Assembly (NCBI GenBank): GCA_002110485.1
Contig: MOWL01000072.1
Coordinates: forward strand, 1 to 64,000
Length of the DNA: 64,000 bases
Source: Emergomyces orientalis
Taxonomy: Eukaryota; Ascomycota; Eurotiomycetes; Onygenales; Ajellomycetaceae
Reading direction: 5' to 3'
In this document: piece by piece, positions 34,265 through 45,604 of the stretch
Layout of the letters: each line of letters begins with the position of its first letter
How positions within the stretch are numbered: position 1 is the first letter of the stretch
The notes under the pieces: generated by a model
Database searches by the model: none
Told to the model about the DNA's origin: nothing
The model's input: only the letters and a program-made list of their open reading frames with translations
Program-made: the position numbers and the translations under genes

Positions 34265-34714
34265 ACGTCAAAGCCAGGCCCAAGATGAAGAGCTGCTCTC
34301 TGGAATGCAGAGCATGCATTATATGCCCGTTCCGTTGATCTCTAAGTCATCAGGACTACCCTTTCTTTCCAAAAGTAAATGCAAGAGACATCATCACTAC
34401 GGAGTAGGCCACGACTTGATTATGAAAATTTTGATTTTCCAGAAAGACAAAGATTCAAATATTATATACGAAAATACATGAAATCTTGATGCTAATTAAT
34501 AGTTTAATGTAACATACATTTCGATCAGACAAAGCAGAACGAATATAGCATCGAAGGAAAGTATATGGGCAACTTGGACGATAAGAGATAGGATAACACC
34601 GTAGAAAATGATGGGTAGTAATGTAATATAATAAATCATAAAAATATAGCCAAGCCACCATTGATTTTTCTTCTCCCCGATTAATTATGCATCTCACTAT
34701 TGATAAGGGTGAGA
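34265..34714. other. Intergenic, convergent genes
   Basis: 450 AT-rich bases between the 3' ends of ECT1 and the coiled-coil gene. I see only untranslated sequence. Confidence 0.5.
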
Positions 34715-35830
34715 TCAAATATTCGCAATCATCTTCCTAGCCAGTTGGCATATTTCCTCTCTCTGCTTCCGTTTACCATCTCGTGATTTCTATAAGGGGA
34801 AAAAAAATTAAGGAGTTAATGAATTAGTTCTCACCTCGCCAAGTGTAAAGAAAAGAATAAATATAAATCGATAAAGCATTATGGGTGCAGGACATACCTT
34901 GTCCTGGGCGCTAGCCTGTTTCCTCGCCTCCCTCGCGAGGCAGGCAATGTCATCTCTACTTTTCTGCGCATTCTCCAGCATCTTTAGTTCTACGGATTCT
35001 TGCCTCTCGTATGCATCAGTCGCACTGGCGAGCCTCTTCTTAAACGTCCCCGAACCCATGGCCCCTTTCATAGCCAGCGGAAGAGCAACGGCATCAGGTC
35101 CGATTATTTCAACCGCCAAGCAGGCGATCTTTTGCTGGGTTTTGGCCCAAGCTTTCCAGTGACTTTTCAGACCTTTTTCGCGAGAGTTTAATATATTGCG
35201 AACGTCGGTGAGATGGGTTTTATCTTTGTTTCTAGCTAGAGATCCTATTTCCCCCTGAAATTCTGGCTCGAAGGGACCGAAAAGCGCAGCACGTGTGTCC
35301 CGGGAATGCTCGATTTTCTTGTCGTGTTTCGTAACTGTCTGTGCGAGTCGTTTCTCTAACGCTTTATCTGCTGCTGCTAGGGATTTGGAAACCTCTTCTT
35401 CAATTTGGTAGTGGGTGGTATTTATCGAGTCTTTTAGAGAGCATCGTCAGCAGGAGACAGAATCATCAAGACAAACAGATTAACAATTTGACGCACCAAC
35501 AAAGTCATGCAGGAGACGCTCTCCACCTGAAACGGGGGTGCCACTACTGATAGCGATTGATGAGTCTGCTATTTTCAGGTTACGGCGCCCGAAATGGGTC
35601 GAAATGAGCCGTTTCGAGGCACTGGGTGCCTTGGAGATTCTTGAATCTAGAAGAGGAGAAGATTGTCGGTTTCTCAAGTTGTAATGGCCGGCACCTCTAG
35701 GGGCAGTGACATCTTTATCTGCAGCTTGTGGACCAAAGATGCCACGGATAGACGCTACTTGCTTCCCACGGGTTCGTGACATCTCCTCTGAAGCTTCAGG
35801 GGGTGGGCAGGTTGGATAGAAAGGGCGCAT
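34715..35830 (-). CDS. Coiled-coil protein of unknown function
   Basis: Three exons on the minus strand (35830-35497, 35430-34898, 34789-34715) join in frame to 313 residues. The first 90 residues are basic and Ser-rich (with NLRNRQSSPLL). From about residue 105 (HDFVDSINTTHYQIEEEV, restored across intron 1) the protein is charged and heptad-like, with LEKRLAQTVTKHDKKIEHSRDTR, then ALFGPFEPEF, and a C-terminal helical run ending in the basic KSRDGKRKQREEICQLA tail. It looks like a nuclear or cytoskeletal structural protein, but I do not recognise a family. A second possible start is the Met at residue 17. Intron 1 uses an AAAAG acceptor; introns 1 and 2 are 66 and 108 bp. Confidence 0.75.
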
Positions 35831-36381
35831 ATAGATGCGATAGGTCTCGGCTTGTACCTGGGATGAACTAGGGAGTAATATCCCCGCAGCGGGAGGAAAG
35901 ATAGAAAAGAAAAGAAAGGAGAAAAAAGGAGTCCCGCTGCTGAGATTGAAGACGAGAGTTGGGGTATATGGGCGAATAAATGGAGGTACACGGTGGGGGT
36001 TGCCTCAGCTTTCCCGATCGGGGTTGTTGGGCAATGCCACATAGTATCAAAATGAACATGGTAAACCAGACACACAAAACAGCGTGTCTAGAGGGGAATG
36101 CGTGTACTCTTAAGAAAATTAAATGCAGAAGTACACATAGATATTTGCCTCCAATCTGGTGGTTGTACGCTGTACCTCTAAATCCGTACGGTAGGTAGTG
36201 AGACGAAAACCCAGAAGCCAATTATTGTTCTAAATGAAAAGGGGGGATGCCTTTAAAGTAGAGAAAACTGACAGTTTTCCTAAACACAAACGAGAAAAGA
36301 AATGTATTGTACAAAAGATCCCGCTGGGATCAAAGTTTTCATGATTTTCTTGTTTCATAACATGTAAATTTTCGAGATTTC
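35831..36381. other. Promoter side of the coiled-coil gene and 3' flank of GRX5
   Basis: 551 bases with both neighbouring genes on the minus strand. A/G-rich run at 35890-35930 (CT-rich on the minus strand) sits 60-100 bp upstream of the coiled-coil gene start, as in many fungal promoters. No gene seen. Confidence 0.5.
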
Positions 36382-37045
36382 TCATTTTTTCTCCGTTTCA
36401 TTTTCCCCTTCGGTAGGAATAAGGACCCCGTTTTCTTCCAGTAGCTTTGCGAGCTCCCCGTTTTGATGCATGGACATCAAGATGTCGCACCCGCCGACAA
36501 ACTCCTTGTTTAGATACATCTGCGGGATTGTAGGCCAATCCGAGTATTCCTTAATACCTAAAATTTGGAACGAAAGGGTATGTTAATAATAATCCGTAAG
36601 ATTGGGCCAGGATTCAAATCGCGGGGAGAGACGGGAGAGGGGAATTTACCTTGCCGCAGCTCCGCATCCTCCAAAACATTGAATGCGGTGAATTTTCTCG
36701 GATCTACTCCCTGGAGGCCAAGAATCTGTATGCTCGCTCTGGAGAATCCGCACTGCGGCGTTTCCGGTGTACCTTTCATGAACAAAACGACTGGCGCAGA
36801 CCCGACCGCCTTGTCAATAGCAGCTCTTGTTGCATCTGAAAGCGGGCGGACCTGGAATGGGAGATTATTTAGGAATGACGACGTTTTGTGGAAAGCGGAT
36901 CTCGGCCTGGGGAAGGACCTCAAAAACTATTTAGATATAATAATAGTTAGATTTCACCTGGTCCTCGGGGGGGGGGGGGGAAGAAAAGGTTTTTGAGATC
37001 ATCAGGGAACAAACTTACAGGGCTCATGCCTATTCTCGCAGCCAT
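36382..37045 (-). CDS. GRX5: Monothiol glutaredoxin 5, mitochondrial
   Basis: Three exons on the minus strand (37045-37019, 36926-36650, 36557-36382) give 159 residues. The first exon codes only nine residues (MAARIGMSP). The basic, Ser-rich N-terminus (FLRSFPRPRSAFHKTSSFLNN) is a likely mitochondrial targeting sequence. The glutaredoxin domain has VVLFMKGTPETPQCGFS with the active-site CGFS at residues 68-71, then IKEYSDWPTIPQMY after intron 2, and the GGCDILM glutathione-binding turn. Grx5 transfers Fe-S clusters in the mitochondrial matrix. Intron 1 carries a run of 14 G (36967-36980). The C-terminus is acidic. Confidence 0.94.
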
Positions 37046-37401
37046 TGCTAAATTTAAAGTGATGGTGCTTTTTAAGAAAGAAAAAAAAAAACTTGTTGGT
37101 TGATAAAGATCTGAAGTTGTGTTGGCCGCAACTTGGAAGTCAGTTCAAATAACATAGCTATCATTGGATTAACTCCACAATCGCGAATCGAAAGCAGCGC
37201 CACCATGACCGACTAGTTTAATTATAGTTGCTGACCAAGCACCAGCACTGCGCGGATAGCTTCCAAGGTTCAATCCATCAATACATATTTGCAGATAGAT
37301 TTCTCAAGGAAATTGAGAAGAAAAGTATTAGATCTACGTGTATTATGGTTTTAAATAATAATATAAATCTCATATGAAGAAAATTAAGATTGCCAATGCC
37401 A
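37046..37401. other. Promoter region of GRX5 and 3' flank of COQ2
   Basis: 356 bases, both neighbours on the minus strand. A 13-A run near 37079 lies 35 bp upstream of the GRX5 ATG. No gene is seen. Confidence 0.5.
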
Positions 37402-38706
37402 TTATAGTTCCTCCTGGTCCTTACTTCCTTCAATGGCAGGATCGGCACTCTCATACAATCCAAATATCTGGGCCAGGTATTCGCCCAGCAATCCGAGAGT
37501 TATTCCACCTCCTGTAATCCAACAGCCATTCTTGAACCACCACCAACAATCCCCAACATCATTCAACTTGACTTTCCATATCAGCGTGGCGAGGGAGGTA
37601 ATTGCGCTACCACAGCTTCCGATGAAGAAAATGGGGCCAGCATTCGCAGCCACGCCAGCTGCTGCTAGTAAACCGACCTGGGTTACAGCCAAAGCAGAAA
37701 GTATTGCCTTGGTGTTGTGTTCATGTTTCAAGGCAATAGACTTGATGCCAGCAGCGGCATCATATTTGATGTCCATATGGGCATATATCATATCATAGAG
37801 TACAGTCCACGCTACGCAGCTCGAATATAACGCAGATGCGGCCAGCATGACATTGGTGTCTCCTAGAACATCGATGTTCAGGGCCGGAAATCCCATCATG
37901 GCTCCCCATGAAAAAGTCAACCCCAGGACAAATTGAGGATAGTTCGTTACTCGTTTGGCCAAGGGATACGTTGCCACCAGCAATAAGCTTGGAATCCCGT
38001 ACCACAGACACTGGGTAGGGAACTGTAAGAGAACTCCCAATCCAACTAAAAGCTGGGCGCCGGTGAAAACCAGGGCATGTTGCGGCGATATCGCTTTCCT
38101 TGCAATAGGTCGCAGCCTCGTTCTTTCGACATGGGGATCCAAATTCCGATCCCACAGATCGTTGATCGTGCAACCAGCTCCTCGCATGACCAGAGCACCC
38201 ACAAAGAACATGCCACATACTGATGCTACCTCCAAAGGGTGTGCCATTGGTGATGCTAACGGCGCAGCGAGCAGCGCTGAGAAAGCGCAAGGGAAGAATA
38301 GATAATACGTTCCAGTCGGTTTATCAAGACGGATCAGCTCTGCATACGGCATCCACGGTTTGGGGAGAATGGCTATCAGCCCCGTTTTTGGCGGTGTGTA
38401 TTTCGCTTTTGGTAATTGCGAAGTCGGAGAAGATTCCGGTGAAAGTGAAGATGACGGGGACAATGTTCGCGACGACGATGTTATATGTCTTACAAGTAGA
38501 ACCGAATTTTTTTTTTTTGTGAAAAACTCAATGGTGGTGTTTGTCAGGTTCTTGTATTCTTGAGAGTGAGAGGTACGGCGCTGCAACCGATGATGCCGTA
38601 AAACATGGTGTCCACAACTTATTCTAGTTTTCGTCTTGCAAACTGGTGCGAAGTCTCGCAGTGAGTTCAGATGTAGAGGAAATTGACGACCTGAGAAGAT
38701 CCTCAT
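37402..38706 (-). CDS. COQ2: 4-hydroxybenzoate polyprenyltransferase Coq2
   Basis: Single-exon frame of 434 residues from the ATG at 38706. The first 100 residues are Arg/Ser-rich, consistent with mitochondrial import. The UbiA-type core has WMPYAELIRLDKPTGTYYLF, the first Asp-rich motif NDLWDRNLD (182-190) followed by HVERTRLRPIA, a second Asp motif YDMIYAHMDIKYDAAAGIKS, and about eight hydrophobic membrane segments. It joins the polyprenyl tail to 4-hydroxybenzoate in ubiquinone synthesis at the inner mitochondrial membrane. The frame stays open upstream of 38706 but has no earlier ATG. It is divergent from the JmjC gene. Confidence 0.94.
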   Translation of the reverse strand: MRIFSGRQFPLHLNSLRDFAPVCKTKTRISCGHHVLRHHRLQRRTSHSQEYKNLTNTTIEFFTKKKNSVLLVRHITSSSRTLSPSSSLSPESSPTSQLPKAKYTPPKTGLIAILPKPWMPYAELIRLDKPTGTYYLFFPCAFSALLAAPLASPMAHPLEVASVCGMFFVGALVMRGAGCTINDLWDRNLDPHVERTRLRPIARKAISPQHALVFTGAQLLVGLGVLLQFPTQCLWYGIPSLLLVATYPLAKRVTNYPQFVLGLTFSWGAMMGFPALNIDVLGDTNVMLAASALYSSCVAWTVLYDMIYAHMDIKYDAAAGIKSIALKHEHNTKAILSALAVTQVGLLAAAGVAANAGPIFFIGSCGSAITSLATLIWKVKLNDVGDCWWWFKNGCWITGGGITLGLLGEYLAQIFGLYESADPAIEGSKDQEEL

Positions 38707-39333
38707 TGCTTCGGATACGGCGCAAGTAGCTGTAGAGCAGTATTCGCAGCAAGTTACCCGTTCCAATTGTCCCGTGGACAAGCTCTGACCCCAAATCTGA
38801 AGCCCCCAGTGGGCAATTGGTTTGAACTAGAATAATAACATAAACTTGAAGTTGGGTTTAATTTAGAGACCAATGCCAAAGCTTTACACCGGAGAAATGT
38901 TATATATGTATTCGAGAAATGGTTTTTTCTAAACCTTCTGTTGGAGTCTCAATCACATGACTAGGCCTGGCGGAAGCAACAGCAGCAGCCCCAGCAAACA
39001 GTAAAGTGATGCAAGGAACTGTCGCGAGAGCTAGGAATGAGAAGACAGGATCAACAAGCCTTTGGTCTCCTCCAACTTCGGGTTCATCAACCTCATGGCC
39101 TGATCCATCTCGATCTACTCTGCCGCCACATAGTGTTTGTTGTCAGTAAACTATCGCGCTTTCTTTATATGTTCACTGCGGACCATATCCTTCTCCACCA
39201 CCAGGCGTCGCGTAAGGAGGGATGAGCTCGAATGCAGCTACGTCCCTCTCACGCTGACCCTCCAATTGAATAATTTCTCAAGGTTTGACGCATCGTTGGT
39301 ATCGAGTCAACTCAATCCGCCATTGCCACCGTT
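38707..39333. promoter_or_regulatory. Divergent promoter between COQ2 and the JmjC gene
   Basis: 627 bases between outward-facing start codons, including a TATA-like TTATATATGTAT near 38902. The right side is rich in CT tracts before the JmjC ATG. No coding is supported. Confidence 0.5.
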
Positions 39334-42300
39334 ATGCCCAGTCCCAGCCACCCACGCGCTGCTTTCGAGCCCATTTCCCCGGACCTCGACCTTGCTGCGC
39401 TCGTTGAATCAACACCCAACTTCGAGTACGTTGTCAGAATCCATTGCGATGCAATTATTGAACAGGGGATTGAAAATTTCGAAAAGTTGGTCCTATTACA
39501 TGTGATCCTCGGTGGAAAGCCATTGGTCATAGAAGGCTACCAGGATAGGCTAGAAAAATGGATCTTTGGGCTGCAGTGGTTGAAAGATAACCATGGCTCC
39601 AAAAGTATGAATGTACAGATATTTTATACATATATGTATATTGCTAACCAACTCTTGTGTGATAGTCGAGAATGCGAGGAACTTAACCACGAAATCGAAC
39701 TTGCCCCTTTCCATAAACCATTACTTGAAAAACATGGCACTGCTCACGAACCAGTGGAATGCGACAAACTACAAGGATACCAACCGCCAACGAATTTATT
39801 TAAAAGATATCGACTGCCCTCCGGTTTGGTTTGACAAACTGAGAGATTTGCTTCCTCCATTTTTATACTATCTAAACGAGTCCACAGGCGAGAAAGGGAG
39901 TAAAGCTGGAGATCTGATGAGCAGTCTTCCCGCTGAAATGAGGGCTGAAAACATGATGTGCTACATTGGACATGAAGGTACATATACTCCGGCGCATCGC
40001 GAGATGTGCGCCACACTAGGCCATAACATCATGGTGGAAACTTCGACCGGTTCAGTGGAGGACGGTAAACCCACCAAACCAGGCTCTTCTATTTGGTTCA
40101 TGACGGAAACGAAAGATCGGCATTTGGTGTCTGAATACTGGTTGTCAAATCTCGGGCATGACATAGAGATTGAGAATCATTTCGCCCAAATCAACGCTTG
40201 GAAGGCTGCACCATTTAAAACCTACATTGTTGAGCAAAGAGTCGGCGATTTCATCCTAATTCCTCCTCTCGCGCCGCATCAGGTTTGGAATAGAGGAACT
40301 CGGACCATGAAAGTTGCCTGGAATAGGACTACTGTTGAGACATTAGAAATGGCTATGAATGAGGCTCTTCCAAAAGCAAGAATGGTGTGCCGCGATGAAC
40401 AGTATAAAAACAAGGCGATTGTTTATTACACTCTTCAGAACTATTCCGGGCTTCTCTATGACACTCATCACGGACACTATAACCATAACATACGCCAGCT
40501 TCAGAAGGATTTCCGGCGCTTGTTTTCGCTCTATACTAAAATATTCATATCTGAAAGCTATTCCAGAAACATGTCAGAGCCGAGCAATGTGGAATATCTT
40601 CCCTTCACCAGCAATGTCACATGTTCTTACTGCAGATGTAACATTTTTAATCGATTTTTGACCTGCCCTTCTTGCGTCGGAAAAATCTCTGATGGGGATG
40701 ATGATACCTATGATATTTGCATGGAGTGCTATTCCATTGGCAGAAGCTGCGCGTGCGTTTCCAAGCTTAGATGGGTTGAGCAGTTTCGATGGAAAGACCT
40801 GGTGCGGAACTATGATACTTGGAGAAACCAGATCCTTCAATTTGAAAAGCATAGTGATCCATCTCAACTACCTCAGTCTCTGTCTATTGAGAGGGAACGC
40901 ATGGGCAGAAAGACTCTCGCAGAGATATGCCAAGAAGAACTTAAACGGAGGCCATGGACAGATATTACCAAGCCAGATGTTCGTGAAGGGGAAGATGAGG
41001 AGGTTATTGAAACCAATGACGATGGGCGGGTTCGAAAACGTCGGAAGATTCGAAGATCGGATAAATGGAGAAAGGAACATGGAAGTTGCCATATCTGCAA
41101 AACTCCGGAAGCTTTCTGGAAACAGGCATCCTGTTCTACATGTGGATTGAACTACTGTTATGGTAGTCTTTTTAGGGCGTTTGAGATCTATCCCCGTACT
41201 GTCATGGAAGATCCAAACTGGACATGCCCAAAATGTCGGAAAATCTGCTCATGTGGAGCTTGCCGCCGTGATCCCGCGATGAAACCCTTTGAACCCTCTG
41301 GGACTCTGCTTGGCCACGATACCAGAAAGGTGGCGGATCCGAGAAGTGTTGAAAGCCTCGTCGATTTCAGCCAATCAAACTTGACTTGGCTCAAAAAGGT
41401 GGGTGATCATCCGCAGAACCAAGAATCGCGGAGACTCAAGAAAAGACTCAAGGAAGCTGAGACAGCCAAATCGAATGGCCCGACACTCAATGAACATTAC
41501 GTAGACCCAGTCGAAGAAAGAATCCTTAGATTGGCAAGACACGAAAACATTCCAGTGGACCCTGCTTTGGCCAACACCTTCAATGGAACTGAGGAAGGGA
41601 TGATTCCCGTCGATCCGGCTATGATGTCTGGGCAGTATGAAACTCTTACCCCTAACCCTCAGTTCGCGATGCCGGACAATGCTATGTTCCAGGAAGAAAT
41701 GCCTGATCGTTATGAAGCAACGGAAGCTATAACCTTCGAATATCCGGAGCCAGAGGATACTCCTCCCGAGGTGCCCCAAGCGCAAGGAATCACAACCATG
41801 TCGGGCGCTAATAATCAAAACAATGGAACAGCTCAACAACCGAATGCGAATATCTACCCAGAATTCGGTATGGATGGTATGGTTGATCTCGCCAATAATG
41901 CAATCATACATTCTGATATTTCATCGGCCAGTGCAATTATGTACGCCAATCGAGGCCCCCAGGATAGATTTCAAACATTCAGAGCTAAAGACGACGATGA
42001 TTTCAAGTTACGAAAGCAACGCCAGCGACAAACAGCGTGGAAACCGAAAGGAACGCCTGGTAGAAAGCGAGGCAAAGGTAGGCTTACATATACGGAAGTG
42101 ATCGACGCTTCGAGTGAGGAGGACCAACCGCCAGCAGTGGCAGAGAAACAGAGCTCCTCCATTGATGTAACAGGAACTAGAATATCGGGTCGCCGTGTTT
42201 CTACCAGACGGAATACTGAATCACCCCAAGCAAAGGCACCCTCAGTAGAGGTCGTATCATCAGAACCGGAACGGGAACGGGAACGGAGCCGCCCTTCAAC

Positions 42301-42589
42301 GGGTGGCTCTCGTCACGCTGTTGAACCTGCGGAATCTGGTATGCAACTTTCGATCCCCATTGAGTCTTCCCTGCCAATAAAACCTTCGCCGGCTACCGGG
42401 AAGCGCGGAAGAGAGCCACAGGCTACACTTACAATCAATACCCAAGTTCAACCTTCACTGCCTGCACGGCCCGAACGCCAGCGACATCCCATGGCTGAGG
42501 TGGAGAGGAACCGCAAAGCCAAGCTAATGGCTATGCGCTGGGCGGAGGGACATGGTAGCGAAGATGAAGAAAGTGACGGTTGGAGCTAA
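39334..42589 (+). CDS. JmjC-domain protein with 4CXXC_R1-type zinc finger
   Basis: Two exons (39334-39604, 39666-42589) give 1064 residues; the 61-bp intron is GTATGA...GATAG. A JmjC domain spans about residues 150-320 with probable iron ligands H201-R-E203 (HxE, in YTPAHREMC) and distal H295 (APHQVWNRG). A Cys-rich segment at 410-455 (CSYCRCN ... CPSC ... CMEC) resembles a ZZ/TRIAD-like finger. At 565-625 a zinc-finger typical of zf-4CXXC_R1 occurs (CHICKTPEAFW, CSTCGLNYCYG, WTCPKCRKICSCGACR). The C-terminal 400 residues are disordered, with basic and acidic runs. Family knowledge suggests a chromatin-bound histone lysine demethylase; substrate unknown. N-terminus shows no targeting signal. 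Confidence 0.88.
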
Positions 42590-43409
42590 TTGGTGGCTCT
42601 AGAGATGTAGCAACATTTTTTCAAGGTCGTCGGGACAATTTCTCCTTTTACGTGGTGTTGCAGTTCCAATTCCAGTTCCAATTCCAATTCCGTGTCATTC
42701 GTTTTTTATACCCAGGGACAAGGCGATAAGATGGTTTGTCATTTACTATTGATTCGGTCAAAGATCCACGTGTTACCTTCCTGTATCTCTCTCTTCTTCC
42801 TCTTCTTCCCTATCACATGACGAACGTGGCCTACTCCCAAATAGTATTATTATTAATGAGTCAATATAGTTATGTAGCGTGGTTATTCCCAATTTTGGCA
42901 CGTGGGTATTAAGAGTAACAGAAAATCTTCATTTCATGTCCCATGTCTACCGACAATCTAGCTGTCAAAATCCCATACTCCCTAACTTCATGAATAGCCG
43001 CTCTAAACCAGTATCAGTATCACTAACTCTTATGAAATCCGCAGATCACACCACTCATGTCGTGACAATTCTGCTTCTCGTTCAATGATTTCATGTTCTG
43101 GTAAGGCGCTTATGAGGCACAGGAATTCAAGGACAATCAGGGAATATCAAATCGTAAAGGTGAAGGGCGTGCTCCCTGGCTCTTGTGGTAGTTATTTCAA
43201 GTAAGCATCAATAGGATGGAAAACGCGCCGCAGCGTTCGTGGATTTTTCAGACGGTTTCGCCCCGTTGATTGGCGGATACATCCAAGAGTACACAACTCG
43301 AAAGGTCGACGTATGTACATCAGGCATCCAGCACTCATATTCCGAGTCCATCATGGTTATTGCGCCCCATGTGACCGATCATCCGAAGTAAAAATCGTAC
43401 GTAAGGCAA
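42590..43409. other. Intergenic, convergent genes
   Basis: 820 bases without a supported gene. At 42661-42692 a hexamer-like tandem (TTCCAA/TTCCAG, about five units) is seen. The rest is unremarkable untranslated sequence. Confidence 0.5.
42661..42692. repeat. Short hexamer tandem repeat
   Basis: About five near-identical 6-base units of the type TTCCAR in the 3' flank of the JmjC gene. Confidence 0.7.
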
Positions 43410-44229
43410 TTAGGCGCCTTTATACTCATATCGCAGACCTTCTAGTGCTTCAACATCAACTGACATCATGATATGCCGGGAAACGCGGACAACGAGGAAT
43501 ACAACTATTCGAAGTTATCAGTCTACGTCTCTATCTCCCAACAAGGTAATCAATTTCATTAGGTGCAAACTTACCACCAGGAACTAGACAAAAGGCCCAG
43601 AATATATCCCCTTTATCAGTCTGGTCTTTCGCAAAATATGCAGTGATGGAGAGCACTGAGCAAATGGCAGTATTTGCAGCGGAAAGATGTTGCCTGACTA
43701 CCAGGGGCCCCTGTTCAGCTTCAATATCTCTTATGGGACGTTTGCCTTTGGGGTCTGGCTGTTCTAAGCGGATATATTTCATAACGTATGCAGTTGAGAG
43801 AAGGGAGGTAATGCAGAGGAGGCAAAGAAGCCTTCGGGCGCCCGTAGATGTAGAAGATATGACAGAAGGTAGATAGAGCAAGGTTGAGAATAGCGGTAGA
43901 GCGGTGAGCATAAGCTACGAAATATAGTCAATAAACTTGGGGCATTTGCTCCGCTTTGCTCCAGAAGGTAATAAATGCGTACTGTATATTGAGTATTGCG
44001 CTCTTCGTCCTGGCGTAGTAACTTTTGAATCATGGCCTCTTGCTCTAAATTTGAAGCGCCATATCTAGATCAGTATATGTTCTCTACAGTCTTATTCTAA
44101 GTTCAAACATCGAATATCCTATGGAGAACGAAACACAATCTCACCCTCTTCATCCAGCTCCTGTCTAGTTTCATTCTCACTGTCTGAATCTGGGTAGCGA
44201 AACGTCCTTCGCAAATTCACGGAGGCCAT
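43410..44229 (-). CDS. Small conserved fungal membrane protein, four exons
   Basis: Exons on the minus strand at 44229-44145, 44044-43983, 43914-43575 and 43459-43410 join in frame to 178 residues. No single frame shows the gene. The N-terminus MASVNLRRTFRYPDSDSEN is followed by an acidic stretch and a helical EQEAMIQKLLRQDEERN. Exon 3 starts LMLTALPLFSTLLYL and gives two hydrophobic segments (about 53-70 and 78-95). The C-terminus VDVEALEGLRYEYKGA comes from the last exon. Introns: GTGAGA...TTTAG, GTACGC...CGTAG, GTAAGT...GTCAG. I recall similar small membrane proteins in other Pezizomycotina, without a known role. Confidence 0.8.
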
Positions 44230-44540
44230 TCTCGTGGTGGAGGGGTCACCCAGCTTGTATTTGAAGCTTCTATGTGTGATTTAAATAGCTACCTAAGTAA
44301 TAGCATCTCGCACGCAAACATCTTGCTCTCTTTGTATTGATTTCCTACAATCCGCCAGCATTCATAAAGGTCATGTGATTATATATAAATGTCATGTGAC
44401 TCTACTTCTTCTCGTGCTAAATCCGAAGGGCATGGCAGAGAAGGGAAGCTTTGAGAATAATCGACATTTAATCTAAATATTGGGAAACGAAGAACCGCGA
44501 AGTCAATCCTCAGAGAAAGGCTATAAAATCAGCATCAGCC
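44230..44540. promoter_or_regulatory. Divergent promoter between the small membrane protein and COA1
   Basis: 311 bases between outward-facing genes, with two similar GTCATGTGA boxes (about 44370-44378 and 44391-44399), one 21 bases from the other. No coding seen. Confidence 0.5.
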
Positions 44541-45267
44541 ATGAATGTCCTCCGAGCTGTCCACCCCTTAGGCCGCAGCCATGGACCAACCACCCTATAC
44601 GGTCCCGCTCCCGCCCGCCCCCTCCTCCGTCGCACGCTCATATCCGCACCAGGCCCGCACTCAGGCCCCCTTCTAAGCCGGCGAGCAGACCGCGAGCTTC
44701 CCTCGATCAAGTCGAGCCGAAAATGGCTCCGCACCCTGCCAATTTTCTTCGTCGTTGTTGGCGCCTCCATGCTAGGCATATTCAATTATCAGAAATCCTC
44801 GTCAAGTGTGGTGAATAGCACGTTGTATGCGCTGCGGACATCACCCAAGGGAAGGGAGCTTCTAGGTGACGAGATATACTTTGCGCAAAAAATTCCATGG
44901 ATTAGTGGGGAGATGAATCAGTTGCATGGGCGGGTTGATATTTCGTTTTGGGTTAAAGGGACGAAAGGCAAGGCGAAGATGAGGTTCCGGAGTATTAGGA
45001 ATGGAAGAAATGGCTATGTAAGTGGAGTGCTATTGCACCCCCTCCTATTGGGCTTGTCGGTTTTATTTTTTTGTAATTTTTTGGTCCCATGTTTTTTTAA
45101 AAAGAAAATTGAAAACTGATGCGTGACTACTATAGTTCCGAACTGAAAACTGGACTCTTACGTTGGAGGATGGCACAGTAGTTCAACTACTGGATGCATC
45201 TCAAGGAGATCCCTTCCAAACTGCGATGGTTGGCGACGCTACTGCTGAATTAAAGACGTCGATTTGA
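44541..45267 (+). CDS. COA1: Cytochrome c oxidase assembly factor Coa1
   Basis: Two exons (44541-45017, 45136-45267) give 202 residues. An Arg/Pro-rich N-terminus fits mitochondrial import. One membrane segment lies at about 66-82 (LPIFFVVVGASMLGIF), followed by the Coa1/Tim21-like domain: TLYALRTSPKGRELLGDEI, IPWISGEMNQLHGRVDISFWVKG and, across the intron, GYFRTENWTLTLEDG. Coa1 acts at the inner membrane with Mss51 and Shy1 in early maturation of Cox1. The 118-bp intron is GTAAGT...TATAG. The gene converges on the uL3m gene. Confidence 0.92.
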
Positions 45268-45604
45268 AAAAAGAAAATGTACATTAGCCCGTTTAAAACG
45301 GTGCCCACAGTGCCGTTTGCTTCATCGCGTGGCGTTCAGGAGTTTTACTACCCATTGGGATGTGCGTTTGATATGTTTTACTGTACTATATATATATAGC
45401 ATTGGGGTTAATAGAAGCAACTCAACTAGTGGAGATGGGAACCATCAGAGTTATAGGCAAATGGACAAATACCAGAGAAAAAATTATCTTGCCGTAATAA
45501 AAACTGAACCTTGATTGATCTATTCATACGCTTTGAACAAAATATCTTGATAAATTTTATACAATAATACACGAAGGGAAAAGCATTTAAACCCGCATTA
45601 TATC
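45268..45604. other. Intergenic, convergent COA1 and uL3m genes
   Basis: 337 AT-rich bases with a short (TA)n run near 45390. Only untranslated sequence is seen. Confidence 0.5.

Noticed and set aside
44480..44818. Pro/Arg-rich ORF overlapping COA1 exon 1
   Set aside because: Shadow frame of COA1, whose own frame encodes a recognised domain.
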